The notes beneath the pieces were generated by a model. It worked only from the letters and a program-made list of their open reading frames with translations. It had not been told where the DNA came from and ran no database searches. From Sphingomonas sp. PP-CE-1A-559 (lineage in GTDB: Bacteria; Pseudomonadota; Alphaproteobacteria; Sphingomonadales; Sphingomonadaceae), in contig NZ_SLYA01000003.1 in NCBI RefSeq assembly GCF_004340965.1, forward strand, positions 62,001-126,000: a stretch of DNA of 64,000 nucleotides, read 5' to 3'. Positions 17,070 to 24,727 of this stretch are shown piece after piece. Within the stretch, counting starts at the first letter, position 1; every line of letters starts with the position of its first letter. Both the position numbers and the translations under genes were made by a program.

Positions 17070-17633
17070 CTAGATCGCGCGCACCGCCGCCAGGATCATC
17101 CGCCCGGTCAACCGCGCCGTCTCATCCTCCGACAACCGCGGCCGCGACAGGGTACGGTGGCCCAGCCCGAACATGAACGCGAGGATCAGTTCCTCCGCGC
17201 CTTCCAGTTCGTTCTCCTGCAAGTCCGGATTGGCGACGCAGGCGAGTTCGCGGATCATCCGGCGAAAATCGCGGCACAGGTCGGCGATCGTGTCGGCGAC
17301 GTCCGCGTTGCGATGCGCCTCCGCCATGATCTCGAACGACAGTGCCTCGTCACCCTTCGACAAGGCACGCCGCGCCAGTTCGACGAACCCTTCCTCGATC
17401 GAGAACCGTTCCGATTTGACCGAGTCGTTCATCGTCTGCAGCTCGCCCATCTTGGCCGCTGCATCCTCCATCACGATCGCCTGGATCACCGCGTTCTTGC
17501 CGGTGAACAGGCGATAGATCTGGCCGACGGAAACGCCCGCCGCCACGGCCAGTTCGGACATCGGGGTTTGATGAAACCCTTGTGTCGCAAACAGATGACG
17601 GGCCGACGAGACGATACGCTCCCGACTTCCCAT
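17070..17633 (-). CDS. TetR-family repressor of the adjacent RND efflux operon
   Basis: 187-residue regulator (start ATG 17633, MGSRERIV; the frame also allows ATG 17660). The N-terminal helix-turn-helix is clear: ARHLFATQGFHQTPMSELAVAAGVSVGQIYRLF (quoted by parts; about residues 11-43). The ligand domain is divergent, as usual. Being divergent from a complete efflux operon, with a perfect 20-base palindrome in the shared promoter region, strongly suggests an AcrR/TtgR-like local repressor released by drugs or other hydrophobic compounds. The ligand is unknown. Confidence 0.9.
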   Translation of the reverse strand: MGSRERIVSSARHLFATQGFHQTPMSELAVAAGVSVGQIYRLFTGKNAVIQAIVMEDAAAKMGELQTMNDSVKSERFSIEEGFVELARRALSKGDEALSFEIMAEAHRNADVADTIADLCRDFRRMIRELACVANPDLQENELEGAEELILAFMFGLGHRTLSRPRLSEDETARLTGRMILAAVRAI

Positions 17634-17680
17634 TTCATGCTGCACTGCACTCAAAACCATGTTCCCGACGCGTTTTTAGG

Positions 17681-17709
17681 TTGACCGGCCGCTCGCACAA
17701 TCCTAGCGG
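17681..17709 (+). promoter_or_regulatory. candidate promoter of the RND efflux operon
   Basis: TTGACC (17681-17686) is followed after 17 bases by TAGCGG (17704-17709). The -35 is good and the -10 poor. A start around 17716 would place the palindrome at 17719-17738 immediately downstream, where bound repressor would block initiation or escape. Confidence 0.4.
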
Positions 17710-17718
17710 GCAAGCAAG

Positions 17719-17738
17719 CGGAATGAACGTTCATTCCG
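17719..17738. promoter_or_regulatory. perfect palindromic operator for TetR regulator
   Basis: CGGAATGAACGTTCATTCCG is a perfect 20-base palindrome in the divergent region between the tetR-like gene and the efflux operon. Length, symmetry and position fit TetR-family operators; several AcrR-type sites contain a similar GAATGAACGTTCATTC core. The regulator assignment is inference. Confidence 0.8.
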
Positions 17739-17765
17739 GTGAACCTAATCTGCACGGACGTCGGG

Positions 17766-18992
17766 ATGCTTAACATGCAGCAATTGAACCTCAAGGGATC
17801 GGTGGCGCTCTTCGCGCTCGCCCTGCTGTCGGCTTGCGGCAAGGAGCAGGCTCCGCCGCCTCCGCCCACACCGACCGTCGGCGTCGTCACGGTCGGCGAG
17901 GAAGCGGTCGTCCTCACCTCCGAACTTCCCGGCCGTATCGCCGCGGTAGAGACCTCGGAGGTCCGTCCGCAGGTCAGCGGCGTGGTCCGCGATCGCCTGT
18001 TCACCGAGGGTGCGATGGTCAGCAAGGGGCAGGTCCTCTACGCGATCGAGGACGCCCCCTATCGCGCGGCGCTCGCCAGCGCGCAGGGCCAGCTCGGCGC
18101 GGCCCAGTCGCAGATCAACGCGACCCGCCTCCAAGCGCAGCGCTACGGCCAGCTCGTGCAGCTGAACGCAGTCAGCAAGCAGGAAGCGGACAACGCAAAT
18201 GCCTCCGCACAACAGGCTCGCGCCAATGTTGCAGCGCAGCAGGCAGCGGTCCAGTCGGCGCGCGTCAACCTGGGCTTCACGCGGATCAAGGCACCGATCT
18301 CCGGTCGCATCGGCCGGTCGCTCGTGACCGTCGGCGCGCTGGTCCAGACCGGCCAGACCGATCCGCTCGCGACGATCCAGCGCACCAACACCGTGTATGT
18401 CGACGTCGTCCAGTCGGCGGCGCAGCTGCTCGATCTCAAGCAGGCGATGGCGGGCGGCGGCGTGACTCGCGGCGACGGCAGCGCGCGCGTCCAACTGATC
18501 CTCCCGAACGGCAGCACTTATCCGATCGAGGGTCGCCTGCAATTCTCCGAAGTCACGGTCGACCAGACCACCGGCGCGGTGACGCTGCGCGCGAGCTTCC
18601 CGAACCCCAACGGCCTGTTGCTGCCCGGCATGTACGTCCGTGCGAAGCTCGTCGAGGGCACGCGTCGCCAGGCGATCATGGCGCCGACCGCCGGCATCAC
18701 GCGCGATCCGCGCGGCGGCGCGACCGCTCTGGTCGTCAACGCGCAGAACAAGGTCGAGCAGCGTAATGTCACCACCGACCGCGTGATCGGCGACAAGTGG
18801 ATCGTCACCAGCGGCCTGAAGCCCGGCGACAAGCTGATCGTCGAGGGCCTGCTCAACCTGCGCCCAGGTTCGACCGTCAAGCCAGCGGCTCCGCAGCAGG
18901 TCGCCAAGCCCGCTGGCGGGCCCGGCGCTGCACCTGGAGGCGGCGACGCTTCCGGTGCGACCAGCAACAGTTCCGCGCAGGCCGGGAAGTAA
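17766..18992 (+). CDS. RND efflux periplasmic adaptor (AcrA/MexA type)
   Basis: 408-residue membrane-fusion lipoprotein that bridges the RND pump and outer-membrane channel. Lipobox LLSAC with Cys24 after a short basic start and hydrophobic helix; biotinyl-lipoyl halves with GRIAAVETSEVRPQVSG and later LGFTRIKAPISGRIG flank a long coiled hairpin (AQSQINATRLQAQRYGQL and on). The C terminus is Pro/Ala/Gly-rich. Start 17766 is chosen because it gives a good signal; ATG 17775 and GTG 17739 are alternatives, and the last would put the operator right at the codon. It is followed after 6 bases by the pump gene. Confidence 0.93.
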   Translation: MLNMQQLNLKGSVALFALALLSACGKEQAPPPPPTPTVGVVTVGEEAVVLTSELPGRIAAVETSEVRPQVSGVVRDRLFTEGAMVSKGQVLYAIEDAPYRAALASAQGQLGAAQSQINATRLQAQRYGQLVQLNAVSKQEADNANASAQQARANVAAQQAAVQSARVNLGFTRIKAPISGRIGRSLVTVGALVQTGQTDPLATIQRTNTVYVDVVQSAAQLLDLKQAMAGGGVTRGDGSARVQLILPNGSTYPIEGRLQFSEVTVDQTTGAVTLRASFPNPNGLLLPGMYVRAKLVEGTRRQAIMAPTAGITRDPRGGATALVVNAQNKVEQRNVTTDRVIGDKWIVTSGLKPGDKLIVEGLLNLRPGSTVKPAAPQQVAKPAGGPGAAPGGGDASGATSNSSAQAGK

Positions 18993-18998
18993 CCGCCC

Positions 18999-21900
18999 AT
19001 GTCACGCTATTTCATCGATCGACCCATCTTCGCGTGGGTCATCGCCATCATCCTGATGCTGGCCGGTATCCTCGCGATCCGGTCGCTGCCGATCGCCCAG
19101 TTCCCTGAGATCGCCGCCCCCAAGGTGACGGTCGCGACGTCCTATCCGGGCGCCGACGCACAGACGCTCGAGAACACGACGACGCAGATCATCGAGCAGC
19201 AGATGAAGGGGATCGACAACCTTCGCTATTTCGCCTCGACCTCGGACGGCTCGGGCAACCTCGCGATCACGCTCACCTTCGAGCAGGGCACCGATCCCGA
19301 CATCGCGCAGGTCCAGGTGCAGAACAAGCTGCAACAGGCGACGCCGCTCCTGCCGCAGGAAGTGCAGCAGGCCGGCCTTCGTGTGACCAAGGCGACCGCC
19401 AACTTCCTGCTCATCATCGCCGCCTATTCGGAAAACGGCGACCACGACCAGGTCGATCTCGGCGACATGATCGCCTCGAAGCTCCAGGATCCGCTCAGCC
19501 GCATCAAGGGCGTCGGCGACACGCAGGTGTTCGGCGCGCAATATTCGATGCGGATCTGGGTCGACCCCTTCAAGATGTCGAACCTCGGCGTCACCGTCAC
19601 CGACATCACCTCCGCACTGACCGCGCAGAACGCACAGGTCTCGGCGGGGCAAGTGGGCAGTCTGCCCGCGGTGAAAGGCCAGTCGCTCAACGCCACCGTG
19701 ACCGCACAGTCGCGCCTCCAGACGCCGGAACAGTTCCGCGCAATCATCGTCCGCTCGGCGACCAGCGGCGCGACCGTGCGCCTGTCGGACGTCGCCCGCG
19801 TCGAGATGGGCTCGGAGAACTACAGCTTCCAGGCGCGCTATAACGGCAAGCAGGCGGCAGGCTTCGGCGTGAAGCTGGCACCGGGTGCGAACGCGCTCGA
19901 TACCGTCAAGCTGGTCAAGGCCGAGGTGAACCGGATCGCCAAGCAGTTCCCGCCCGACGTCAAGGTCGCGTTCCCGATCGACAATTCGACGTTCGTGCGG
20001 CTGTCGGTCGAGCAGGTCATCCACACGCTGATCGAGGCGATCGTCCTCGTCTTCCTCGTGATGTTCCTGTTCCTCCAGAATTTCCGCGCCACGCTGATCC
20101 CGACGATCGCGGTCCCGGTCGTGTTGCTCGGCTCGCTCGCCGTGCTCCAGGTCGCGGGGTTCACGATCAACACGCTGACGTTGTTCGGCATGGTGCTGGC
20201 GATCGGGTTGCTCGTGGATGACGCGATCGTCGTCGTCGAGAACGTCGAGCGACTGATCCAGGAGGAAGGGCTCAGCCCGAAGGAAGCCGCCAAGAAGTCG
20301 ATGGACGAGATCAGCGGCGCGCTGGTCGGCATCGGCCTGGTGCTGTCGGCGGTGTTCCTGCCGATGGCGTTCTTCAGCGGCTCGACCGGCGTGATCTTCC
20401 GCCAGTTCTCGATCACCATCGTGTCGTCGATGGCGCTCTCGGTGCTGGTCGCGTTGATCCTGACGCCCGCGCTCTGCGCGACGATCCTGAAGCCCGCGAA
20501 GGAAGGGCATGGCGAGAAGAAGGGCTTCTTCGGCTGGTTCAACCGCACCTTCGACAAGGGCGTCGGCAAGTACGGCAACGGCCTGCGCCGCGTCGAGAAG
20601 GGCTGGGTCCGCACGATGCTGGTCTATGCCGTGATCGTCGTCGCGATGGCCTTCATCTTCGTGCGCCTGCCGTCGGGCTTCCTCCCCGAGGAAGATCAGG
20701 GCGTGATGTTCGCGCAGGTCTCGATGCCGTCCGGTACGCCGATGGAGGAGACCGCCCGGACGATGGACAAGGTCCGCGATCACTTCATGATCGACGAGAA
20801 GGCCAACACCGCGGGCATCTTCACGATCAGCGGCTTCGGCTTCGTCGGCCAGGGCCAGAATGTCGGCATCGCCTTCATCCAGCTCAAGCCGTGGGAAGAT
20901 CGTAGCGGCAAGGAAAACAGCGTCGCCGCGGTCGCGGCCCGTGCCAACCAGGCACTTGCGGGGATCCGTGCCGGCATGGTGATCGGCTTCGTGCCGCCCG
21001 CCGTGCAGGAACTCGGCAACGCCAACGGCTTCGACTTCATGCTGAAGGACAATGCCGGCGTCGGTCACGAGAAACTGCTCGAGGCGCGCAACATGCTGCT
21101 CGGCATGGCCAGCCAGGACAAGCGGCTGATGCAGGTCCGCCCGAACGGCCTGGAGGATGCGCCACAGCTGAAACTGAACGTCGACCAGGCGCAGGCAGGG
21201 GCACTCGGCCTCAGCCAGCAGGACATCAACACCACCGTCAGCACCGCGTTCGGTGGCGCGTACATCAACGACTTCATCGACCGCGGTCGCGTGAAGAAGG
21301 TGTTCGTGCAGGCCGACGCGCCGTTCCGCACGACGCCCGCCGATCTCGGCAACTTCTACGTCCGCGGCACGACCAGCAACGCGATGGCGCCGTTCTCGTC
21401 CTTCTCGACGACGAGCTGGAACTACGGGCCATCGCGACTCGAACGGTACAACGGCGTAGCGTCGTTCGAGATCATGGGTTCGCCGGCGCCGGGCGTCAGC
21501 AGCGGCACCGCGATCAAGGCGATGGAGGAGATGGCGGCCAAGCTGCCCCCCGGCATCGGCTATGAATGGACCGGCCTCAGCTACGAGGAAAACCTGTCGG
21601 GCGGCCAGTCGACCACGGTCTATGCGCTGTCGCTGCTGATCGTGTTCCTATGCCTGGCCGCACTGTACGAGAGCTGGTCGATCCCGATCGCCGTCCTGCT
21701 GGTGGTGCCGCTCGGCGTCCTCGGCGCGGTCGGTGCGGCAATGATCTTCGGGCTGAACAACGACATCTACCTTCAGGTCGGGCTGATCACGACGATCGGC
21801 GTGGCGGCGAAGAACGCGATCCTGATCGTCGAGTTCGCCGAGGAGAAGATGGGCGACGGGATGAACGCGGCCGATGCCGCGGTCGAGGCGGCCAAGCTTC

Positions 21901-22208
21901 GCCTGCGCCCGATCCTGATGACGTCGTTCGCGTTCATCTTCGGCGTGTTGCCGCTCGCATTGTCGAGCGGTGCCGGCGCCGGTGGCCAGAACGCGATCGG
22001 CTGGGCGGTGGTCGGCGGCATGCTGTCCGCGACCGTCCTAGCGATCTTCTTCGTGCCGCTGTTCTTCCTGCTCGTGAAGCGCGTCTTCAAGCAGGACAAG
22101 GCCGGCTCGGGGCAGGACCGCGACCAGGTGCCTGACCACGACGGCAACCGTGACGACAACCGTGACGGCGGCCATCCGCCCCACGACCAGCGGCCGCAGG
22201 AGGCCTGA
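18999..22208 (+). CDS. RND multidrug efflux transporter (AcrB/MexB, HAE-1)
   Basis: 1069-residue inner-membrane proton/drug antiporter, slightly longer than AcrB because of a charged C-terminal tail (after about 1040) rich in Asp, Arg, His and Asn. Starts with the standard SRYFIDRPIFAWVIA helix. The proton-relay pair Asp407-Asp408 in LLVDDAIVVVEN has exactly the numbers of E. coli AcrB. LVPLGVLGA and NAILIVEFAEEK segments mark the second membrane half. Two large periplasmic loops are present. It lies between its adaptor and its outer-membrane factor, all co-directional with gaps of 6 and 5 bases. Substrates cannot be read from the sequence. Confidence 0.97.
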   Translation: MSRYFIDRPIFAWVIAIILMLAGILAIRSLPIAQFPEIAAPKVTVATSYPGADAQTLENTTTQIIEQQMKGIDNLRYFASTSDGSGNLAITLTFEQGTDPDIAQVQVQNKLQQATPLLPQEVQQAGLRVTKATANFLLIIAAYSENGDHDQVDLGDMIASKLQDPLSRIKGVGDTQVFGAQYSMRIWVDPFKMSNLGVTVTDITSALTAQNAQVSAGQVGSLPAVKGQSLNATVTAQSRLQTPEQFRAIIVRSATSGATVRLSDVARVEMGSENYSFQARYNGKQAAGFGVKLAPGANALDTVKLVKAEVNRIAKQFPPDVKVAFPIDNSTFVRLSVEQVIHTLIEAIVLVFLVMFLFLQNFRATLIPTIAVPVVLLGSLAVLQVAGFTINTLTLFGMVLAIGLLVDDAIVVVENVERLIQEEGLSPKEAAKKSMDEISGALVGIGLVLSAVFLPMAFFSGSTGVIFRQFSITIVSSMALSVLVALILTPALCATILKPAKEGHGEKKGFFGWFNRTFDKGVGKYGNGLRRVEKGWVRTMLVYAVIVVAMAFIFVRLPSGFLPEEDQGVMFAQVSMPSGTPMEETARTMDKVRDHFMIDEKANTAGIFTISGFGFVGQGQNVGIAFIQLKPWEDRSGKENSVAAVAARANQALAGIRAGMVIGFVPPAVQELGNANGFDFMLKDNAGVGHEKLLEARNMLLGMASQDKRLMQVRPNGLEDAPQLKLNVDQAQAGALGLSQQDINTTVSTAFGGAYINDFIDRGRVKKVFVQADAPFRTTPADLGNFYVRGTTSNAMAPFSSFSTTSWNYGPSRLERYNGVASFEIMGSPAPGVSSGTAIKAMEEMAAKLPPGIGYEWTGLSYEENLSGGQSTTVYALSLLIVFLCLAALYESWSIPIAVLLVVPLGVLGAVGAAMIFGLNNDIYLQVGLITTIGVAAKNAILIVEFAEEKMGDGMNAADAAVEAAKLRLRPILMTSFAFIFGVLPLALSSGAGAGGQNAIGWAVVGGMLSATVLAIFFVPLFFLLVKRVFKQDKAGSGQDRDQVPDHDGNRDDNRDGGHPPHDQRPQEA

Positions 22209-22213
22209 TCCAG

Positions 22214-23761
22214 ATGTTCTCGACCAAGATCTCCAGCCGCACCGCGCTCACGTTCGCCGCCGGGCTCACGCTCGCCGGGTGCAACCTCGCCCCCAAATAC
22301 GTCCGCCCGGAGCTTCCCGTGGCACCGAGCGGACCGACCGGGCCAGCCTATTCAGCCGGCAACGCCGCGAACGCGATCGTGCCGGCGGACACCGCATGGG
22401 AGGCGTTCTTTACCGACGACCGTCTGCGCGGCGTGATCCGCCTCGCGCTCGACAATAACCGCGACGTCCGCATCGCGGTCGCCAACGTCGCACAGGCGCG
22501 CGCGCAATACCGCGTCCAGCGCGCGGACCTGTTCCCGACGATCGGCGCGACCGGCAGCGCGACCTACCAGAAGTCGCCGTTCGGTGCGGTTGGTGGCGGC
22601 GTAGGCGGTGTCGGCGGCGGCACGGGCGGCGGCACTGGTGGTGGCACGGGCGGCGTCGGTGGCGGTACCGGAACGGGTGGCGGCACCGGTGGTGGTACCG
22701 GCGGTGCGGGCACTGCCGTCACCGGCAGCGGGCGCGCCGACATCTATTCGGCCAATGTCGGTATCTCGGCATGGGAAATCGATCTCTTCGGTCGCATCCG
22801 CAACCTGACCCAGGCGCAGCAGGAAGCGTATTTCGCGGCGGAGGAAAACCGCAACGCAGCCCAGGTGTCGCTCATCTCGGAGACCGCGACCGCGTGGCTG
22901 ACGATGGCCGCCGACCAGGACCGACTGAAGATCGCGCAGGATACCGAGCGTGCGTTCGGCCAGACGCTGAAGCTCACACAGGATCGCTTCCGGATCGGCA
23001 TCGCGTCCGAACTCGAAGTGCGTCAGGCGCGCACCACCTATGATCAGGCGCGCTCGGACATTGCCGACGCGACCACGCTGATCGCGCAGGACCAGAACGC
23101 GCTGAACCTGCTCGCCGGGACGACCGTGACGCAGGACCTGCTGCCTGCACGGATGCCGGACAAGACGCCGACGCTGGAGAATCTGCCTGCCAACCTGTCG
23201 TCGGAGGTGCTGTTGCGCCGTCCGGACGTGGCCGCGGCCGAGCACAATTTGATCGCCGCCAACGCGAACATCGGCGCGGCGCGCGCAGCGTTCTTCCCGA
23301 ACATTTCGCTGACCGCGGCGTTCGGTACGCTCAGCCTCGGCCTGTCGAACCTGTTCGGCAGCGGCAGCCAGCAATGGTCGGTCGCGCCGTCGATCACGCA
23401 GCCGATCTTCGATTTCGGCCGCAACAAGGGCAATCTGCAATACGCCAAGGCAACGCGCGACGCGATGCTGGCCACGTATGAACGGAGCATCCAGACCGGC
23501 TTCCGCGAGGTCGCAGACGCGCTGGCACGCCGCGGCACGATCAACAGCCAGCTCGAGGCACAGACGTCGCTGCGTGACAACGCGGCCGGCGCGTACAACC
23601 TATCGCAGCTCCGCTTCCGCGCCGGTATCGACCCGTTCCTCAACACGCTCGATTCGCAGCGTGCGCTCTACACCGCGCAACAAAGCCTGCTCGCCACCCG
23701 CCTCGTCCGCGACAGCAACGCGGTCGAGCTCTACCGCTCGCTCGGCGGTGGCCTGAAGTAA
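22214..23761 (+). CDS. outer-membrane efflux lipoprotein (NodT/OprM type) with Gly-rich insertion
   Basis: 515-residue TolC-like channel subunit, third gene of the RND operon. Lipobox LAGC with Cys23 and the following NLAPKYVRPELP are typical of OprM/TtgC. Two OEP repeats are clear (RVQRADLFPTI..., LLRRPDVAAAEHNLIAANANIGAARAAFFP by parts). Unusual is a Gly/Thr/Val low-complexity block at about residues 124-166 (GGGVGGVGGGTGGG and similar), where relatives have only a short loop before the first hairpin. Encoded by GGCGGC-type repeats, it may have arisen by slippage. The rest of the protein seems intact. Confidence 0.95.
   Translation: MFSTKISSRTALTFAAGLTLAGCNLAPKYVRPELPVAPSGPTGPAYSAGNAANAIVPADTAWEAFFTDDRLRGVIRLALDNNRDVRIAVANVAQARAQYRVQRADLFPTIGATGSATYQKSPFGAVGGGVGGVGGGTGGGTGGGTGGVGGGTGTGGGTGGGTGGAGTAVTGSGRADIYSANVGISAWEIDLFGRIRNLTQAQQEAYFAAEENRNAAQVSLISETATAWLTMAADQDRLKIAQDTERAFGQTLKLTQDRFRIGIASELEVRQARTTYDQARSDIADATTLIAQDQNALNLLAGTTVTQDLLPARMPDKTPTLENLPANLSSEVLLRRPDVAAAEHNLIAANANIGAARAAFFPNISLTAAFGTLSLGLSNLFGSGSQQWSVAPSITQPIFDFGRNKGNLQYAKATRDAMLATYERSIQTGFREVADALARRGTINSQLEAQTSLRDNAAGAYNLSQLRFRAGIDPFLNTLDSQRALYTAQQSLLATRLVRDSNAVELYRSLGGGLK
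22592..22711 (+). repeat. Gly-Thr codon tandem repeat within outer-membrane factor gene
   Basis: Imperfect tandem runs of GGC/GGT-GGC-ACC(G) codons encode the glycine-rich block. The reading frame is preserved throughout. Such tracts are prone to length change by slippage in steps of three bases. Confidence 0.85.
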
Positions 23762-23786
23762 GGCCTGCTTCCAACAACATGACCTG

Positions 23787-23895
23787 CCCCCCTCCCTGGA
23801 AGGGAGGGGCTGGGGGTGGGTAGGCCTGCTAGTGTCGCGACGTCTGGACAGATCGAAACCGACCCACCCCGAACCCCTCCCTTTCAGGGAGGGGC
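23787..23895. repeat. palindromic intergenic element, family C copy 2
   Basis: CCCCCTCCCTGGAAGGGAGG hairpin at the left with GGGTGGGTAGGCC, mirrored at the right by GACCCACCCC and CCCTCCCTTTCAGGGAGG. Between the convergent outer-membrane factor and flavin reductase genes, so a bidirectional terminator role is plausible. Confidence 0.8.
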
Positions 23896-23904
23896 CGGAA
23901 GGTC

Positions 23905-24525
23905 CTAGTTCGCCGGCTCGGACAACGGCGCGAACCGCGCGACCTGTCGCCCGACCAGCCGCAACTGCTCGAGCACCGCAGGATCGCTCGCCCCGCCCTC
24001 ATCGTCGAACTTCGTCACCTGCGTATTGATCGCGGCGGCAAACGGCGTCGGCCACCCCCGCAACGCATGGACGATCGAGCGCAACGCCGCGATCGTGCTC
24101 CCCGTCGCCTGCCAACCATACGCCGTGGCGATCAGCCCGACCGGCATGTCCGCCAGATACGGGCGTTCGTCGCGCGACGTCTCCTCCAGCAGGTCGAGCG
24201 CGTTCTTGACCACGCCCGAGATGCTGCCGTGATAGCCCGGGCTTGCGATGATCACCGCCGATGCACCACGTACGGCTTCCACGAACGCCTGCTCATCCGC
24301 TGTCCGCGTGGTCGCCTTCGGATCGTACAGCGGCAGCCGCGCCATGTCGGCACCGCCGAACATCTGCGTGCGATACCCCTGCTTCTCGACCGCATCGAGC
24401 GCGATCCGCAACGCGCGCTCGGTCGACGAGACGCCGCCGATCGTGCCGCCGATGCCGACGACCAGCGGCAGAACGGCGGGAAGAGTGTCAGAAGCGGCCA
24501 CGGTTTTATCCTGTTCGAACGTCAT
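23905..24525 (-). CDS. NAD(P)H-dependent FMN reductase family protein
   Basis: 206-residue flavodoxin-fold oxidoreductase. Visible: the phosphate-binding GIGGTIGGVSSTERAL loop after an initial beta strand (about 22-40), the ASPGYHGSISGVVKNALDLL segment that contacts the isoalloxazine ring, and IATAYGWQATGSTIAALR. Reduces FMN, quinones or azo-type substrates in this family; the partner is unknown. It is a single gene facing left between efflux and PBP genes. The first 18 residues are polar and variable, so a start further downstream is possible. Confidence 0.88.
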   Translation of the reverse strand: MTFEQDKTVAASDTLPAVLPLVVGIGGTIGGVSSTERALRIALDAVEKQGYRTQMFGGADMARLPLYDPKATTRTADEQAFVEAVRGASAVIIASPGYHGSISGVVKNALDLLEETSRDERPYLADMPVGLIATAYGWQATGSTIAALRSIVHALRGWPTPFAAAINTQVTKFDDEGGASDPAVLEQLRLVGRQVARFAPLSEPAN

Positions 24526-24727
24526 GCGATGCTCTTTCCCGTTTCGTCGCGCGATGACAACAGCTTCGGTCGGTTCTCGTCACGCGGACGTCGTGCCGCT
24601 GTCGCTAAGCCCCTGTACACGTTAAGCATGCGCAGGAACGGACGGCGCAAGCGCAGACTTGCCCGAGCTGTCATAGAACGATAATACACCTGACGTCCGC
24701 CGCTTGGCCGACCCGCTGGAACGACCG

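Noticed and set aside
19002..21068. Very long minus-strand frame opposite the RND pump gene
   Set aside because: Composition is Arg/Asp/His-rich as expected for the antisense of a high-G+C gene; the plus strand is clearly AcrB-like.
22592..22711. Possible CRISPR or minisatellite array
   Set aside because: The repeat is a codon-scale GGC/GGT-ACC tract within an open frame, with no spacers of constant length.
23905..24525. Azoreductase or arsenic-resistance ArsH call
   Set aside because: The fold matches the flavin reductase family generally, but no arsenic genes are near and specific motifs are lacking.
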